Both the position numbers and the translations under genes were made by a program. Of a stretch of 64,000 nt of DNA, positions 9,851 to 18,286 are shown piece after piece. The notes under the pieces were generated by a model. It had not been told where the DNA came from. It did no database searches and was given only the letters and a program-made list of their open reading frames with translations. Each line of letters opens with the position of its first letter. Positions within the stretch are counted from its first letter, which is position 1. Location of the stretch: positions 992,001 through 1,056,000 of the forward strand of contig JADJRB010000001.1 in the NCBI GenBank assembly GCA_016712445.1, in the 5' to 3' direction. The DNA is from Acidobacteriota bacterium. Its GTDB lineage: Bacteria > Pseudomonadota > Alphaproteobacteria > Caulobacterales > Hyphomonadaceae.

Positions 9851-10288
9851 CTACTCCTGCGGCCGTGCCAGTTTCGCCACCCGGCCCGCATGCCGCTCGC
9901 CGCCAAACGGGGTCGCCAGAAACGCGGAAAGGCAGGCCTTCGCCATTTCGGGGCCGATGATGCGCGCGCCCATCGCGATCACGTTGGCATCATTGTGCTC
10001 GCGCGACAGGGTGGCAGAGAGCGGCTCTGACACGAGGGCGCAGCGAACGAGAGGGTTCCGGTTGACCGCAATCGAAATTCCGATTCCGGTCCCACACAGC
10101 GCGACGCCGCGCTCAGCCTTGCCGTCCGCGACATGGCGGGCAAGCCGGTAGCCGAAATCCGGATAATCAACGCTGGCCTCACCGTCCGTACCCAGATCTT
10201 CAACCGAGTGGCCTGCAGCCCGCAGCCAGTCGGCAAGCATCGCCTTCAGGGCGACAGCCGCATGATCTGACGCGATGGCAATCTTCAT
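9851..10288 (-). CDS. rpiB: Ribose-5-phosphate isomerase B
   Basis: Interconverts ribose 5-phosphate and ribulose 5-phosphate in the non-oxidative pentose-phosphate pathway. The protein (145 residues) matches the RpiB/LacAB fold: IAIASDHAAVALK at the N-terminus, DYPDFG, the active-site cysteine loop ALCGTGIGISIAVNR, and the SREHNDANVIAMGAR segment. RpiB and allose-6-phosphate isomerase cannot be separated by eye, but no allose genes are near. It sits between yebC (20 bases upstream) and the GNAT gene (5 bases downstream). The pathway partner rpe lies at 36.7 kb in this window. Confidence 0.92.
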   Translation of the reverse strand: MKIAIASDHAAVALKAMLADWLRAAGHSVEDLGTDGEASVDYPDFGYRLARHVADGKAERGVALCGTGIGISIAVNRNPLVRCALVSEPLSATLSREHNDANVIAMGARIIGPEMAKACLSAFLATPFGGERHAGRVAKLARPQE

Positions 10289-10308
10289 GATCCCCTCCCC
10301 GGCGACGC

Positions 10309-11064
10309 CTATCCCGCGAGGCGCGCCATTTCCTCTTCGGAAAGCTCAGAATTGTCATAGACGTTCTGGACGTCATCCAGCTCGTCGAGCACATCCAGCA
10401 GTTTCATGAGTGCATCGGCATTGTCGCCGGCCACGGGCACGGTGACTTTCGGCTTCCACATGATCTTGGCAGAGACCGGTTCGACCTTGCCGCCAAAAGC
10501 TTCGGCGAGCGCGGCCGAGACCGCGGCAAAGTCCTCGCGCGCAGTATAGATCCAATGCCCTTCCCCGTCGGATTCCACGTCCTGGGCGCCGGCCATGATG
10601 GCGGCTTCCATCACTTCATCGGCCGTGCCGGCACTGACCGGGTATTCGATTTCGCCGAGCTGGTCGTAGTTGAAGGACACCGACCCCGTCGTGCCAAGCG
10701 CGCCGCCACTCTTGGTGAATGCCGAGCGCACATCCGTGGCGGTGCGGTTCTTGTTGTCGGTCGACGCCTCGATGATGATGCCGACGCCGCCAGGGCCGAC
10801 ACCTTCATAGCGGATGTCGGCATAATCGGCGCCGCCGCCGCTCTGGCCCTTGTCGATGGCGCGCTGGATATTGTCCTTCGGCACCGAGGCGCCCTTGGCG
10901 TTCTGGACCGCGAGGCGCAGGCGCGGGTTCATGTTGGGATCCGGCCCGCCCATCTTCGAGGCGACCGTGATCTCCTTCGAGAGGCGCGAGAACAGGACCG
11001 CCCGCTTCTTGTCCTGCTTGCCCTTGCGGTGCTGGATGTTCGCCCATTTGCTGTGGCCGGCCAT
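10309..11064 (-). CDS. yebC: YebC/PmpR-family translation/transcription factor
   Basis: TACO1/YebC-family protein of 251 residues. Family members bind ribosomes or DNA; recent work links YebC to relief of ribosome stalling at polyproline, and older work to gene regulation. The start MAGHSKWANIQHRKGKQD is the family signature and fixes the start at 11064, although the frame is open farther upstream. Also seen are GPGGVGIIIEASTDNKNRT and the acidic C-terminal LDELDDVQNVYDN. In many bacteria yebC precedes ruvC; here it is separated from ruvCAB by about 47 kb and heads a yebC-rpiB-GNAT operon. Confidence 0.95.
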   Translation of the reverse strand: MAGHSKWANIQHRKGKQDKKRAVLFSRLSKEITVASKMGGPDPNMNPRLRLAVQNAKGASVPKDNIQRAIDKGQSGGGADYADIRYEGVGPGGVGIIIEASTDNKNRTATDVRSAFTKSGGALGTTGSVSFNYDQLGEIEYPVSAGTADEVMEAAIMAGAQDVESDGEGHWIYTAREDFAAVSAALAEAFGGKVEPVSAKIMWKPKVTVPVAGDNADALMKLLDVLDELDDVQNVYDNSELSEEEMARLAG

Positions 11065-11224
11065 GTAAGGCTCCTGACGCTGGAAGTTCGAAGCCCTGCG
11101 CTCTAGCCCATCGCCCCGGCGCGGGGCAACCCGGCCCCGCCACAAAGCTCGCCCGGCCGCCCGCAAGATTGCGTCGCGGCGCAATCGGCCTAGTGTGCCC
11201 GCCGGATCAACGGGACGCAGCGAC

Positions 11225-11848
11225 ATGACCATCAAGGTAATCGGCACCGGCTTTGGCCGCACGGGTACCAGCAGCCTGAAGAACGCGCTGGAACAACTCG
11301 GCTTCGGCAAGTGCTACCACATGTTCGAAGTGTTCCAGAACCCCGGGCACATCCCGGTCTGGACCGAGGCCGCGCACGGCTGGCCAGTGGACTGGGCGGG
11401 TGTATTCGAGGGTTACCAATCGATCTGCGACTGGCCAGGCTCGGCCGTGTGGCGCGAACTGGCGGCAGCCTACCCGGCGGCGAAGTTCATCCATACCCAG
11501 CGACCGGAAGACGCCTGGCTCAAGAGTTTCAAGTCCACCATCCAGCGCGGCGTCATGGGCGAAGCCGAAGGCCCGCCCGGCTGGGCGGCGATGGCGCGCG
11601 CCATGATCAATGACCGCGTGTTCGGCGGCCGGGCCGACGATGATGAAGTCTGCCTCGCGGCCTACCGGCGCAATCTCGAAGAGGTGACGTCCGAAATCCC
11701 TGCCAGCAAGCTGCTGGTCTTCGATCCGAAAGACGGTTGGGCGCCGCTGTGTGCCTTCCTCGGCGTTCCGGTTCCGGCGCAGCCGTATCCGCACGACAAC
11801 ACCACCGAACAGTTCCAGGCCCGCATGGCGGCTCGCGGCGCGACCTGA
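11225..11848 (+). CDS. Sulfotransferase-family protein
   Basis: 207-residue protein resembling the single-domain sulfotransferases that use PAPS (Sulfotransfer_4 group). The 5'-phosphosulfate-binding loop is visible as GTGFGRTGTSSLKNAL at residues 7-22, followed by LGFGKCYHM. A second conserved stretch KFIHTQRPEDAWLKSF corresponds to the 3'-phosphate-binding region, and DGWAPLCAFLGVPVP is the usual C-terminal segment. The start is ATG 11225; the ORF extends 10 codons upstream without an obvious ribosome site. It is divergent from yebC. The acceptor is unknown. Confidence 0.85.
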   Translation: MTIKVIGTGFGRTGTSSLKNALEQLGFGKCYHMFEVFQNPGHIPVWTEAAHGWPVDWAGVFEGYQSICDWPGSAVWRELAAAYPAAKFIHTQRPEDAWLKSFKSTIQRGVMGEAEGPPGWAAMARAMINDRVFGGRADDDEVCLAAYRRNLEEVTSEIPASKLLVFDPKDGWAPLCAFLGVPVPAQPYPHDNTTEQFQARMAARGAT

Positions 11849-11855
11849 ACGCGGA

Positions 11856-12680
11856 TCAGCCGGCCGGCACCTGCGCGCTCAACCGGCCACCCATGCGGAT
11901 CGGCTCGATGCGTACCGCGAGGCCGGTGCGGTCATCCGTCTCGACATACGTGCCGCAGAGCGTGCCTTCACCCAGAGCCGGTTGGTAGCGCTCGCCGGGC
12001 AACTGCGACTGGAAGCGGTAGAGCGAGCCTTCCTTCTGCATGCCGATGACCGAGTCATAATCGCCGCACATGCCCGCATCGGTCTGGTAGGCGGTGCCGC
12101 CGGTCAGGATCATCGTGTCGGCCGTCGGCACATGCGTATGGCTGCCAACCACGAGGCTCGCGCGCCCGTCGCAGTGATGGCCCATCGCCATCTTCTCGCT
12201 CGTCGCCTCACAATGCATGTCGACGATCAGCGCATCGGCCACCGCGCCCAGCGGCATCTGGTCGAGCGCGGCGTCGGCCGCCGCAAAGGGGCACGCCAGC
12301 GACTGGCGCATGAACACATTGCCCTGCAACTGGACCACGCCGACGCGGCGTCCGTCCGCGAGGGTGAAGAGTTGCGCGCCCTTCCCCGGCGCCTTGGCGT
12401 GCGCAGGATAGTTCAGCGGGCGGAGGAGGCGCGGTTCGCGCTCGATATAGGTCAGCGCCTCGCGCTGGTCCCAGGCGTGATCGCCAAGCGTCAGGCAGTC
12501 GGCGCCGGCGGCAAAGAACTCTTCCGCAATCTGGCTTGTAAGTCCGAAGCCGCCCGCGGCGTTCTCGCCGTTGACCACGACGAAGTCGAGCCGCAGCCGC
12601 GCCTTGAGGCCGGGCAGGTGCGATTGCACCGCGCTGCGGCCCGGCTTTCCGACGACATCTCCGAAGAAGGCGAGTTTCAT
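11856..12680 (-). CDS. YmdB-like metallophosphoesterase (TIGR00282 family)
   Basis: Calcineurin-like phosphoesterase of the YmdB family; Bacillus YmdB is a 2',3'- and cyclic-nucleotide phosphodiesterase. Metal ligands are visible in order: GDVVGKPGR, VVNGENAAGGFG, LTLGDHAWDQRE, and the late histidines in VDMHCEATSEK and VVGSHTHVPTADT. The start ATG 12680 is chosen over an 8-codon longer frame because MKLAFFGDVVGKPGR is the family N-terminus; 274 residues is normal. It converges on the sulfotransferase with 7 bases between. The upstream lipoprotein gene on the same strand has its own terminator. Confidence 0.9.
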   Translation of the reverse strand: MKLAFFGDVVGKPGRSAVQSHLPGLKARLRLDFVVVNGENAAGGFGLTSQIAEEFFAAGADCLTLGDHAWDQREALTYIEREPRLLRPLNYPAHAKAPGKGAQLFTLADGRRVGVVQLQGNVFMRQSLACPFAAADAALDQMPLGAVADALIVDMHCEATSEKMAMGHHCDGRASLVVGSHTHVPTADTMILTGGTAYQTDAGMCGDYDSVIGMQKEGSLYRFQSQLPGERYQPALGEGTLCGTYVETDDRTGLAVRIEPIRMGGRLSAQVPAG

Positions 12681-12710
12681 GGGCAGAAGCCTATGCCTTT
12701 TCATGCGTGC

Positions 12711-12746
12711 AAAGAAAAGGGCGCGGAAGCCGAAGCCGCCGCGCCC
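12711..12746 (-). terminator. Rho-independent terminator after the large lipoprotein gene
   Basis: Read on the minus strand, GGGCGCGG pairs with CCGCGCCC (12739-12746 with 12719-12726) around a 12-base loop and is followed by TTTTCTTT. It begins 22 bases after the stop of the 12769-14532 gene and isolates that gene from the phosphoesterase downstream. Confidence 0.85.
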
Positions 12747-12768
12747 CTGATATGGCCGGACCTGCCGC

Positions 12769-14532
12769 TTACTTGTTGCCAGCCGCGAAGCCGAGCGTTT
12801 CCTTCGTCAGCTTCTTCGTTGGATCCTGCGGCGCATTCATCGCATCCACGAAGGCCTGCGCCTTCAACGGAGTTTTCGGTGCGAGCGTGATCGTCAGCGT
12901 CTTCGGCTCGGTTACGAAGCTCGACAGCGCCGTGGCAAGTTCGGTGACAACCGCCGTGTCGATGCCGGTGCTGGCCGCGAACATCGGGGCCATGGCGAAC
13001 ATGCCGGACAGCTGGCTGCGCACGGCGGCCGGGTCTTCACCCGACTGGGCGGCATACGCATTCAGGGCACGGTCAAGGATGCCATCGTCATCCAGCGCGA
13101 ACTCGATCTGGTGGACAACGAGGCTGTCCATCATGGCATTCAGCATCGCTTCCGGATCGGCTTCTTCTTCAAGCGTGGTGAGCTGCGCAGCGGCAATCGC
13201 CTTCTGGCCGGCATACTTGGCCGAGAAGTCGAGCTTGAAGCCGTCGTTCAGTTTCCAGAAGTTCTTGCCTTTCGGCAGGGTGACAATGTCCGCATCCGGA
13301 TCATACAGCGACTCGCCCTGGCCGGAGAAGGTCAGCGTCTCGTAGCCCATCGTCGCCAGCGCACTGGCGAACTGTTCGCCATCAGCATTGTCGCGCGACC
13401 CGACGGTGATCGTGAACGGCTCGGTGACGACCTTCGTGGCGCGGCCCTGCTTGTCACGGGTGACCGAGGAAGCAAGCGATGCCATGTCGACGCTCGCGCC
13501 CACGACATCGGCCTTGAACGCCTTAATGCTCAGCACGTCATAGCCCGGATTGGCCGGATCGGACTGGATGGCGGCCGAGAGAGCGGCCGGATCCGTCGCG
13601 GCGCCCGCACCGGCGCTGACGGCTTCGCTGAACAGGCCATAGTCGATGCCCTTGATGCCGAAGCCTTCGAGCGAGACTTTCACGTCCGTACCTTCGGCCT
13701 CGGTGAAGTCGAACTTCAGGTTGGACAGGCCGATCAGGCCGGCCTTCTCTTCCTTCAGGTCGGAGATGTGCATCGAGTCGATCGTGAACAGGCCCTTGCC
13801 GCTGGCGTCGGACATGTCGAAATTCACACCGTTGACCATCCAGCGGTCGAACGACAGCGCCTTGCCTTCCGGGAACGGAGCAGGCTCGCCCTTGCCGAGG
13901 AGGCTCGCCACCCAGGCGGCCGTTTCCGGCGACGGGTTGACCAGTTCGATCGAGGCGATCTTGCCTGAGCTTTGCTCTTCCGAGCCTTCAGCCGGCGTGA
14001 TCGTGATGTCCGAGAGCTTCATCAGCGAGAAGTTCGCCGCGCCATCGATCATGCCGAGGCCGTCGAACTCCATCTTGGCGGCCTTCACGACCGGCGGCAC
14101 GTCCGGCGTAACCGGCGCCTGCAGTTCCGCCTTCAGGCTTTCCAGGGTCGTGCCCGAGCCATCGTCGGCCGTGCCGTCGCCGTCCATGTCCATATACGAG
14201 AACATCTCGGCGACATCCTCATCCGTGTAGGCGGACTCGGCCGGCGCCGAAGTGTCGGCCGGGATCGACAGGATGACATCGTTAAAAACGGCCTTGTCGC
14301 CATCGACCTTGCTGCCGGCGAAGCTCAACCGGCCCGAACCGGACTCAGCCAGCGAGAAAGCCGACAGGGCCGCTCCGGCCGTAGCTGGGTCCCCTTTACG
14401 GAGCGAGACTTCCGGCAAATCAGCGGCGCTGAATACAACTGACGCGGGAGACGCCCCGGCGCCCGCCTTGTCTTTCTGCCCACAGCCCGTAAGCAATGTA
14501 AGCGCGATCATGCCCGTGAGCAGATATTTCAT
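12769..14532 (-). CDS. Large predicted lipoprotein of unknown function
   Basis: 587-residue secreted lipoprotein. The N-terminus MKYLLTGMIALTLLTGC has a lysine, a hydrophobic core and a lipobox (LTGC, Cys17). The rest is acidic and rich in Ala, Ser and Asp, with many short hydrophobic strands. An EF-hand-like loop (MDMDGDGTADDGSG, about 114-127) could bind calcium. No catalytic motif is recognised. It stands alone between terminators and is divergent from a YgjP-like protease (54 bases between starts). I do not recognise the family; it resembles the long beta-rich lipoproteins that recur in Hyphomonadaceae. Confidence 0.85.
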   Translation of the reverse strand: MKYLLTGMIALTLLTGCGQKDKAGAGASPASVVFSAADLPEVSLRKGDPATAGAALSAFSLAESGSGRLSFAGSKVDGDKAVFNDVILSIPADTSAPAESAYTDEDVAEMFSYMDMDGDGTADDGSGTTLESLKAELQAPVTPDVPPVVKAAKMEFDGLGMIDGAANFSLMKLSDITITPAEGSEEQSSGKIASIELVNPSPETAAWVASLLGKGEPAPFPEGKALSFDRWMVNGVNFDMSDASGKGLFTIDSMHISDLKEEKAGLIGLSNLKFDFTEAEGTDVKVSLEGFGIKGIDYGLFSEAVSAGAGAATDPAALSAAIQSDPANPGYDVLSIKAFKADVVGASVDMASLASSVTRDKQGRATKVVTEPFTITVGSRDNADGEQFASALATMGYETLTFSGQGESLYDPDADIVTLPKGKNFWKLNDGFKLDFSAKYAGQKAIAAAQLTTLEEEADPEAMLNAMMDSLVVHQIEFALDDDGILDRALNAYAAQSGEDPAAVRSQLSGMFAMAPMFAASTGIDTAVVTELATALSSFVTEPKTLTITLAPKTPLKAQAFVDAMNAPQDPTKKLTKETLGFAAGNK

Positions 14533-14585
14533 ATTTGGTCCCTCAGATGGTGTTGGCCGCGTGCGACCTGACAGGTGTTGTATAC

Positions 14586-15305
14586 ATGCGTTTGAATGAT
14601 GGCCAGACCATGACCTTGCGTGCCCGCGGCGGCCACCGCGTGAAGGTGCGCCTTGAGGTTAACGCGAAGGCGCGCCGTCTCATCATCCGCCTCGACGAAC
14701 GCCGCCGTGAAGCCGTGGCTGTTGCCCCGACGTCCCGCCAGATCGAGGCCGCAGCCGCCTTCGCGGCCGAGCGGGTCGACTGGATTTCGACGCGGCTTCA
14801 GCATCTGCCCGACGTAACGCGATTCGAGGACGGCGAAATCATCCAGTACCGGGGTGAGGATTGCCTCATATCCCTGGAAGGCGAGGGCCGGATTGCCCGG
14901 CTTTACCCTGGAAACCCCCGTATTCTCTCGGTTCCCGGGGATCCTGAGACCACTCATGCCCGCGTCGTCCGCTTCCTCAAGAAGCAGGCGAAAGCCGACC
15001 TGACACGCTCGGTGGAGCGCCATTGCGAGACCCTGAGGGTCACCCAGACAGGCATTTCGGTCAAGGATACGCGCTCGCGCTGGGGCTCGTGTACGGCGGA
15101 CGGCAAGCTCGCCTTCTCCTGGCGCCTGATCATGGCCCCGCCCGAGGTTCTGGACTATGTGGCCGCGCATGAATGCGCCCACCTCCGGGAAATGAACCAT
15201 TCGGCAAAGTTCTGGGGCCTGGTGGCCCGTTGCTGCCCGGATTGGCAGCGTCAGCGCGCCTGGCTGCGCCTGCACGGCACCGAGCTGCAGGCCGCCGGCG
15301 AATAA
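14586..15305 (+). CDS. YgjP-like zinc metalloprotease (DUF45/SprT-like)
   Basis: Putative M48-related metallopeptidase of the YgjP/WLM group. The zinc motif HECAH lies in YVAAHECAHLREMNHSAKFW, with the third ligand probably the histidine 11 residues after the first. The upstream signature VKDTRSRWGSCTADGKLAFSW is diagnostic of the family. ATG 14586 is preceded by ACAGGTG at 8 bases and gives 239 residues; in-frame alternatives are ATG 14547 and TTG 14535. It is divergent from the lipoprotein gene at 14532. The target is unknown. Confidence 0.88.
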   Translation: MRLNDGQTMTLRARGGHRVKVRLEVNAKARRLIIRLDERRREAVAVAPTSRQIEAAAAFAAERVDWISTRLQHLPDVTRFEDGEIIQYRGEDCLISLEGEGRIARLYPGNPRILSVPGDPETTHARVVRFLKKQAKADLTRSVERHCETLRVTQTGISVKDTRSRWGSCTADGKLAFSWRLIMAPPEVLDYVAAHECAHLREMNHSAKFWGLVARCCPDWQRQRAWLRLHGTELQAAGE

Positions 15306-15319
15306 TCCGTGTCAAGACG

Positions 15320-15344
15320 ATTTTTGCCTCGTCGCGGCAAAAAT
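15320..15344. terminator. Stem-loop between YgjP-like gene and hypothetical gene
   Basis: ATTTTTGCC (15320-15328) pairs perfectly with GGCAAAAAT (15336-15344) around a 7-base loop, 14 bases after the YgjP-like stop. The arms carry A- and T-runs on both strands, so it could work as a bidirectional terminator. A second 9-bp inverted repeat (15391-15399 / 15413-15421) follows and overlaps the stop codon of the convergent gene. Confidence 0.55.
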
Positions 15345-15417
15345 AAATTTACTCGCGCTACGGACGAGTCCAAATAAAACACCTAGGTAGCTGAGTTCAA
15401 TTACAAACTATCTGAAC

Positions 15418-15954
15418 TCAGGATGCAGGCTCATTCTCAGAGGGGCTGAGTTCATCTGCCAGATCGAAGCCGATGCCCCGGCTGCCATACGCGCCTTCCC
15501 GGTAGCTCTCGATATTCTCCTGAAACCAGCCGAGGATGTGCTGGTAGATGTGGGCATAAAACGGCTCGGAATCGCCATCCTGGATCGGTAGCGTGAACGT
15601 GTACTCGGCGCCGTCCTCGATCGCCACGACGAAGGCGTCTCCGGTCTTGCGGCATTCGAAGCGCAGGCGCAGCCAGTCGGCCTGTTTCGACACCCTGACC
15701 GCCAGCCCGAATGACACCGGCCCGAGCGGACGGAACCCCCGCGGCGGAATGGAAAATGCGGCGTCGCCATACGGGCGTGGCTCGAATTCGCCCACCGGCG
15801 GCACCAGGTGCACGCAGATACCGTCCGGCGCGCCGATATAGTCACAGAGGCCGCCGCGGACTTCCTCGGCAAGCCGCCGGATGCGGCTGTAATTCTCTTC
15901 CGCCAGTGCTTCGTACGTCTCGACGGTCTGGATCAGTTCTTCGAAGCGGGACAT
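15418..15954 (-). CDS. Hypothetical protein, 178 aa
   Basis: Soluble acidic protein without signal peptide or membrane segment. The N-terminal 30 residues (FEELIQTVETYEALAEENYS) look helical, possibly coiled-coil; the rest alternates strands and loops and ends in an acidic tail (DLADELSPSENEPAS). I recognise no domain. Coding is supported by the consistent frame, its alphaproteobacterial codon use, and its position between a terminator-like stem-loop and the motA remnant. Function unknown. Confidence 0.7.
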   Translation of the reverse strand: MSRFEELIQTVETYEALAEENYSRIRRLAEEVRGGLCDYIGAPDGICVHLVPPVGEFEPRPYGDAAFSIPPRGFRPLGPVSFGLAVRVSKQADWLRLRFECRKTGDAFVVAIEDGAEYTFTLPIQDGDSEPFYAHIYQHILGWFQENIESYREGAYGSRGIGFDLADELSPSENEPAS

Positions 15955-16026
15955 GCGGGCGCGACCTTGCAGGTGGGAGAGCCGGCGAGGCTAGACCGGA
16001 TTGCCGGCGGCTTCAAATCCCGCCGC

Positions 16027-16884
16027 TCAGGCTGCGCGGTGCAGCTTCACGGGCGAGGCCGGCGCCGGGTCCGGCTGCAGGCGGGGCGGCACCGCCGTGC
16101 GGGCGAGCTCGATGGCGAGCGTCGGGGCCATGCCTTCGCCGAAGCCGCTGATCACGCCGCGGATCGCTTCGAGGAAGCCTGCCTCCTCTTCCACGATCTG
16201 CGCATACCGGGCCGCGATCGGACCCACGAGCCCATAGGCGAGGAACACGCCGAGGAAGGTGCCGAGCAGCGCCGCGCCAATCATCGCGCCGAGAATGGCC
16301 GGCTCCTGGTCGATGGCGCCCATTGTGCGGATGATGCCGAGCACGGCTGCCACGATCCCGAGCGCCGGCAGCGCATCCGCGAGCGTGTTCAGCGCACCGA
16401 CCGCCTTCAGGCGCCGCTCGAACTGCGCGTCGATCGCCTACGCCATGCGGACATCCGCCCGCGCCGGATCGACAAGGTCGAGGCCCATCAAGCGGAACAC
16501 ATCGCAGATCAGCGTCCGGGCCGCATCATCTTCCAGGATCTTCGGCGCCGCCGCGAACAGCTCGGACTCGCCCGGCTTCTCGATGTCGGCCTCGATGGCC
16601 ACGAAGCCGCCGCGCTTCGCCTTGCGCATGAGCCCGCCCAGCAGCGTGAACAGGTCGGCATAATCGCCCTTCTGCCAGCGCGCGCCGCGAAAGGCGCGGC
16701 CAAACCCGCTGAAGGCTTCACGCGCCACGTCTGGCGAATTTCCGATCAGGACAGTGCCAAAGGCCGCGCCGCCGATCAGCGCCAGTTCGAACGGCAGCGC
16801 CTCCATCGTCGCCGGGCCGCCGGTGACGACGAGTCCGCCGCCGACCAGCAGCAGAACAATCACAAGGCCGGCCATCTGCAACAC
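16027..16884 (-). pseudogene. motA: motA flagellar stator protein, interrupted by an in-frame TAG
   Basis: The two halves together match MotA, the proton-conducting stator that drives flagellar rotation. Upstream of the stop are a first membrane segment, PFELALIGGAAFGTVLIGNSP, and a cytoplasmic domain. After it come ADALPALGIVAAVLGIIRT, GAMIGAALLGTFLGVFLAYG and a normal C-terminus. A TAG at 16438-16440 interrupts the frame at codon 149. The same frame then stays open for 136 more codons to a TGA, for 285 residues in all, the usual MotA length. One base change (for example CAG to TAG) explains it. The start is uncertain: GTG 16884 has GGAGAG upstream; ATG 16875 and 16950 are alternatives. No motB or other flagellar gene is nearby. 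Confidence 0.85.
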
Positions 16885-17005
16885 GGGGCGCGCTCTCCAT
16901 ACCGTCACGTCTCTCCACCCTGCCCCAGGCTTCTTAAGGCGGCGTTTCATCGCTGCCCCAACGTGGCGTCTGGACATTTGCTGCGGCTGGCGGGAAGACG
17001 CTGGA

Positions 17006-18280
17006 ATGGCTGGCGAGACCGAACGACTTCCCGATCGACCAAGACCCGACCGGCGAAGCGCCTTCATCCTCCTGTTCTTTGCGTTGATGGCGATTGGCGC
17101 CGGCAACACGATGCTGCTTGCCGCCGTGCTGCCGCAGCTGACGCGCGAAATGGCGATGCCGGACTGGATGGCAGGCGCAGTGTTCTCGCTGTCCGCCCTG
17201 CTCTGGTCGATCACCTCGCCCTTCTGGGGCAAGCGATCAAACCTCTGGGGCCGCCGCCGCGTCGCGGCAGCCGGGCTCGGCGGCTACGCCCTTTCGATGT
17301 TCCTGCTCTGGCTGACAGGTACGCTGGCCCTCGCTGGCATCATGACCAACATCTACCTCGTCTTCGTCTGCCTCGCACTCGCGCGCTCGCTCTTCGGCCT
17401 CATCGGCTCGGCCGCGAACCCGGCTGCGCAGGCCTATGTCGCTGACCGGACCAGTAAGGCAGAACGCCAGGGCGAGATCGCGTTCCTTTCGTCGGGCTTC
17501 AGCGTTGGCACGGTCATCGGCCCGGCCTTTGCTGCGGCGCTGGCCGCCTCGTTCGGCATCCTGTCGCCTGCCCTGTTCACGGCGGTGCTCGCGGGCATCA
17601 TGTCGGCGGTCATCTGGTTCGGCCTGCCGGAAACACGCGCCCCGGTCGCCGATGCCGTCCGCATCGAAGCGGAAGCCGCCGGCAAGGACCTCTGGCGCGC
17701 CGAGCGAGTGCTGCCCTTCCTCATTTATGCCGTCGCGCTGTCACTGGTCACCGGCGTGCTGACCCAGGTGTTCGTCTTCGCCGTCATGGACAAGATGAAT
17801 GTGTCTGGCCGCGAGGCGGCTGCCTATACAGGCCCCGCCTTCACGGTCGGCGCCGTGGCCGTGCTGCTTGCCCAACTTGTGCTGATCCCGCGCCTGCGCC
17901 TGAAGAACAAGACGCTGATGTGGTTCGGCTGCCTGCCGCTTCTGGCGGGCGCGGTGATGATGATCTTTGCAGAGAACTACGCGACGCTGATCCTGTCGCA
18001 GTTCATGATCGGCCTCGGCCAGGGTCTTGCCCGGCCAGGTTTTTCAAGCGGCGCCTCGCTCGCCGTTCCCCCGCAGCTGCAAGGCAACGTCGCCGGCCTC
18101 GTCATCTCGGCCAACGGCATGGGCTATATCGTGACGCCGCTGTTCGGATTGTTCGTGTACGAATATGTCGACCGCCACCTGCCCTTCATCCTGTGCGCGG
18201 GCATGCTGGTGGCGATGTTCTTCTACTCGCGCTTCGCCATGAAGGACGGCATCGGCGAGATCCGCGAGGGCGACGACTAG
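17006..18280 (+). CDS. MFS transporter
   Basis: Inner-membrane major-facilitator permease, 424 residues, with about 12 hydrophobic segments. The first is AFILLFFALMAIGAGNTMLL; the loop 2-3 signature is seen as FWGKRSNLWGRRRV, and a later segment reads LIGSAANPAAQAYVADRT. The frame is open far upstream, but the region before ATG 17006 overlaps motA on the other strand and lacks membrane character, so 17006 is the start. The profile resembles tetracycline/multidrug (DHA1-like) exporters. The substrate cannot be inferred. It converges on the lytic transglycosylase gene. Confidence 0.88.
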   Translation: MAGETERLPDRPRPDRRSAFILLFFALMAIGAGNTMLLAAVLPQLTREMAMPDWMAGAVFSLSALLWSITSPFWGKRSNLWGRRRVAAAGLGGYALSMFLLWLTGTLALAGIMTNIYLVFVCLALARSLFGLIGSAANPAAQAYVADRTSKAERQGEIAFLSSGFSVGTVIGPAFAAALAASFGILSPALFTAVLAGIMSAVIWFGLPETRAPVADAVRIEAEAAGKDLWRAERVLPFLIYAVALSLVTGVLTQVFVFAVMDKMNVSGREAAAYTGPAFTVGAVAVLLAQLVLIPRLRLKNKTLMWFGCLPLLAGAVMMIFAENYATLILSQFMIGLGQGLARPGFSSGASLAVPPQLQGNVAGLVISANGMGYIVTPLFGLFVYEYVDRHLPFILCAGMLVAMFFYSRFAMKDGIGEIREGDD

Positions 18281-18286
18281 CCCGCG

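Noticed and set aside
16438..16440. TAG in motA as a recoded (pyrrolysine or selenocysteine-like) codon
   Set aside because: No recoding element is visible, MotA has no known recoded residue, and TAG recoding by pyrrolysine is not expected in this type of organism.
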